Part shown: positions 19,670 through 19,854 of the stretch, one piece after another
How the letters are laid out: each line of letters opens with the position of its first letter
Numbering within the stretch: the stretch's first letter is position 1
DNA from: DASXTS01 sp036505275
GTDB lineage: Bacteria > Actinomycetota > Actinomycetes > Mycobacteriales > Pseudonocardiaceae
Assembly: GCA_036505275.1 (NCBI GenBank)
Contig: DASXTS010000061.1
Location: 1 to 19,854, forward strand
Reading direction: 5' to 3'
DNA length: 19,854 bases
Translations under genes and position numbers: made by a program
Notes under the pieces: model-generated
Told to the model about the DNA's origin: nothing
Seen by the model: the letters and a program-made list of their open reading frames with translations, nothing else
The model's database searches: none

Positions 19670-19854
19670 GTGCTGCGCTACACCGTCCGTCGGCTGCTCC
19701 AGCTAGTCGCTGTGCTGGCGGTGTTGTCGCTGCTGCTGTTCGCGTGGCTGCGCGCCCTCCCGGGTGGGCCGGTATCGGCCCTCCTGGGGGAGCGGGCCAC
19801 CGCGGAGTCACGGCACAACCTTCGGGTGCAGCTGGGGCTGGACCAACCGATCTT
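19670..19854 (+). CDS. ABC transporter permease, DppB/OppB type (N-terminal part)
   Basis: The gene is cut by the right end after 61 codons. The visible N-terminus is MLRYTVRRLLQLVAVLAVLS followed by LLLFAWLRALPGGP. This is the characteristic first transmembrane helix and LPGGP loop of the DppB/OppB permeases, which form the membrane channel for the substrate delivered by the upstream lipoprotein. The last residues (RHNLRVQLGLDQPI) also fit the family (usual form RxxLGLDxPL). It starts at a GTG 4 bases after the lipoprotein stop, so the genes are clearly cotranscribed. A second permease and one or two ATPase genes are expected beyond the window. Confidence 0.88.
   Translation, partial: MLRYTVRRLLQLVAVLAVLSLLLFAWLRALPGGPVSALLGERATAESRHNLRVQLGLDQPI

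Overview
The window looks like chromosome from a high-GC actinomycete. Third codon positions are overwhelmingly G or C, GTG starts are common, and several start codons sit 6-8 nt after a TANNNT -10 hexamer, as in leaderless actinobacterial mRNAs. The families also fit: DUF222, DUF397, DUF1876, DUF6191, Acg nitroreductases and XRE-DUF5753. A member of or near Pseudonocardiaceae is my guess; the genus cannot be read from the sequence.

Left part (1-7525). A DUF222/HNH-type gene runs off the left edge. A mostly empty stretch follows, holding a decayed sodium:solute-symporter fragment of the kind fused to sensor kinases, and an unidentified reading frame. Next comes an island resembling the mycobacterial DosR (DevR) dormancy regulon: a close DevR-type LuxR regulator, two translationally coupled Acg-family nitroreductases, two tandem-domain universal stress proteins, a DUF1876 (Rv1738-like) protein, a DUF6191 membrane protein and a HemG-like flavodoxin. 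Four GGGACC-type sites resembling the DosR box lie upstream of island genes. One universal stress protein carries two conspicuous in-frame tandem repeats. No intact partner kinase is visible.

Middle part (7700-15755). An acyltransferase-3 membrane protein and a DUF1003 membrane protein converge. Then come housekeeping loci: the small SRP RNA, dnaX, ybaB and recR. The usual dnaX-ybaB-recR order is interrupted by an oppositely transcribed three-gene operon: S9 prolyl oligopeptidase-like peptidase, a SigL-like ECF sigma factor, and a zinc-binding membrane anti-sigma factor. A strong 14-bp hairpin ends recR.

Right part (15789-19854). Two overlapping small genes of unknown function (119 and 88 aa) are transcribed leftward. 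They diverge from an XRE-DUF5753 regulator/DUF397 pair, and interlaced inverted repeats lie between the two operons. Last is the start of a peptide-type ABC transporter operon: a family 5 substrate-binding lipoprotein and the N-terminus of its first permease, cut by the window end.

I found no tRNA, rRNA, CRISPR array, insertion sequence or prophage gene.
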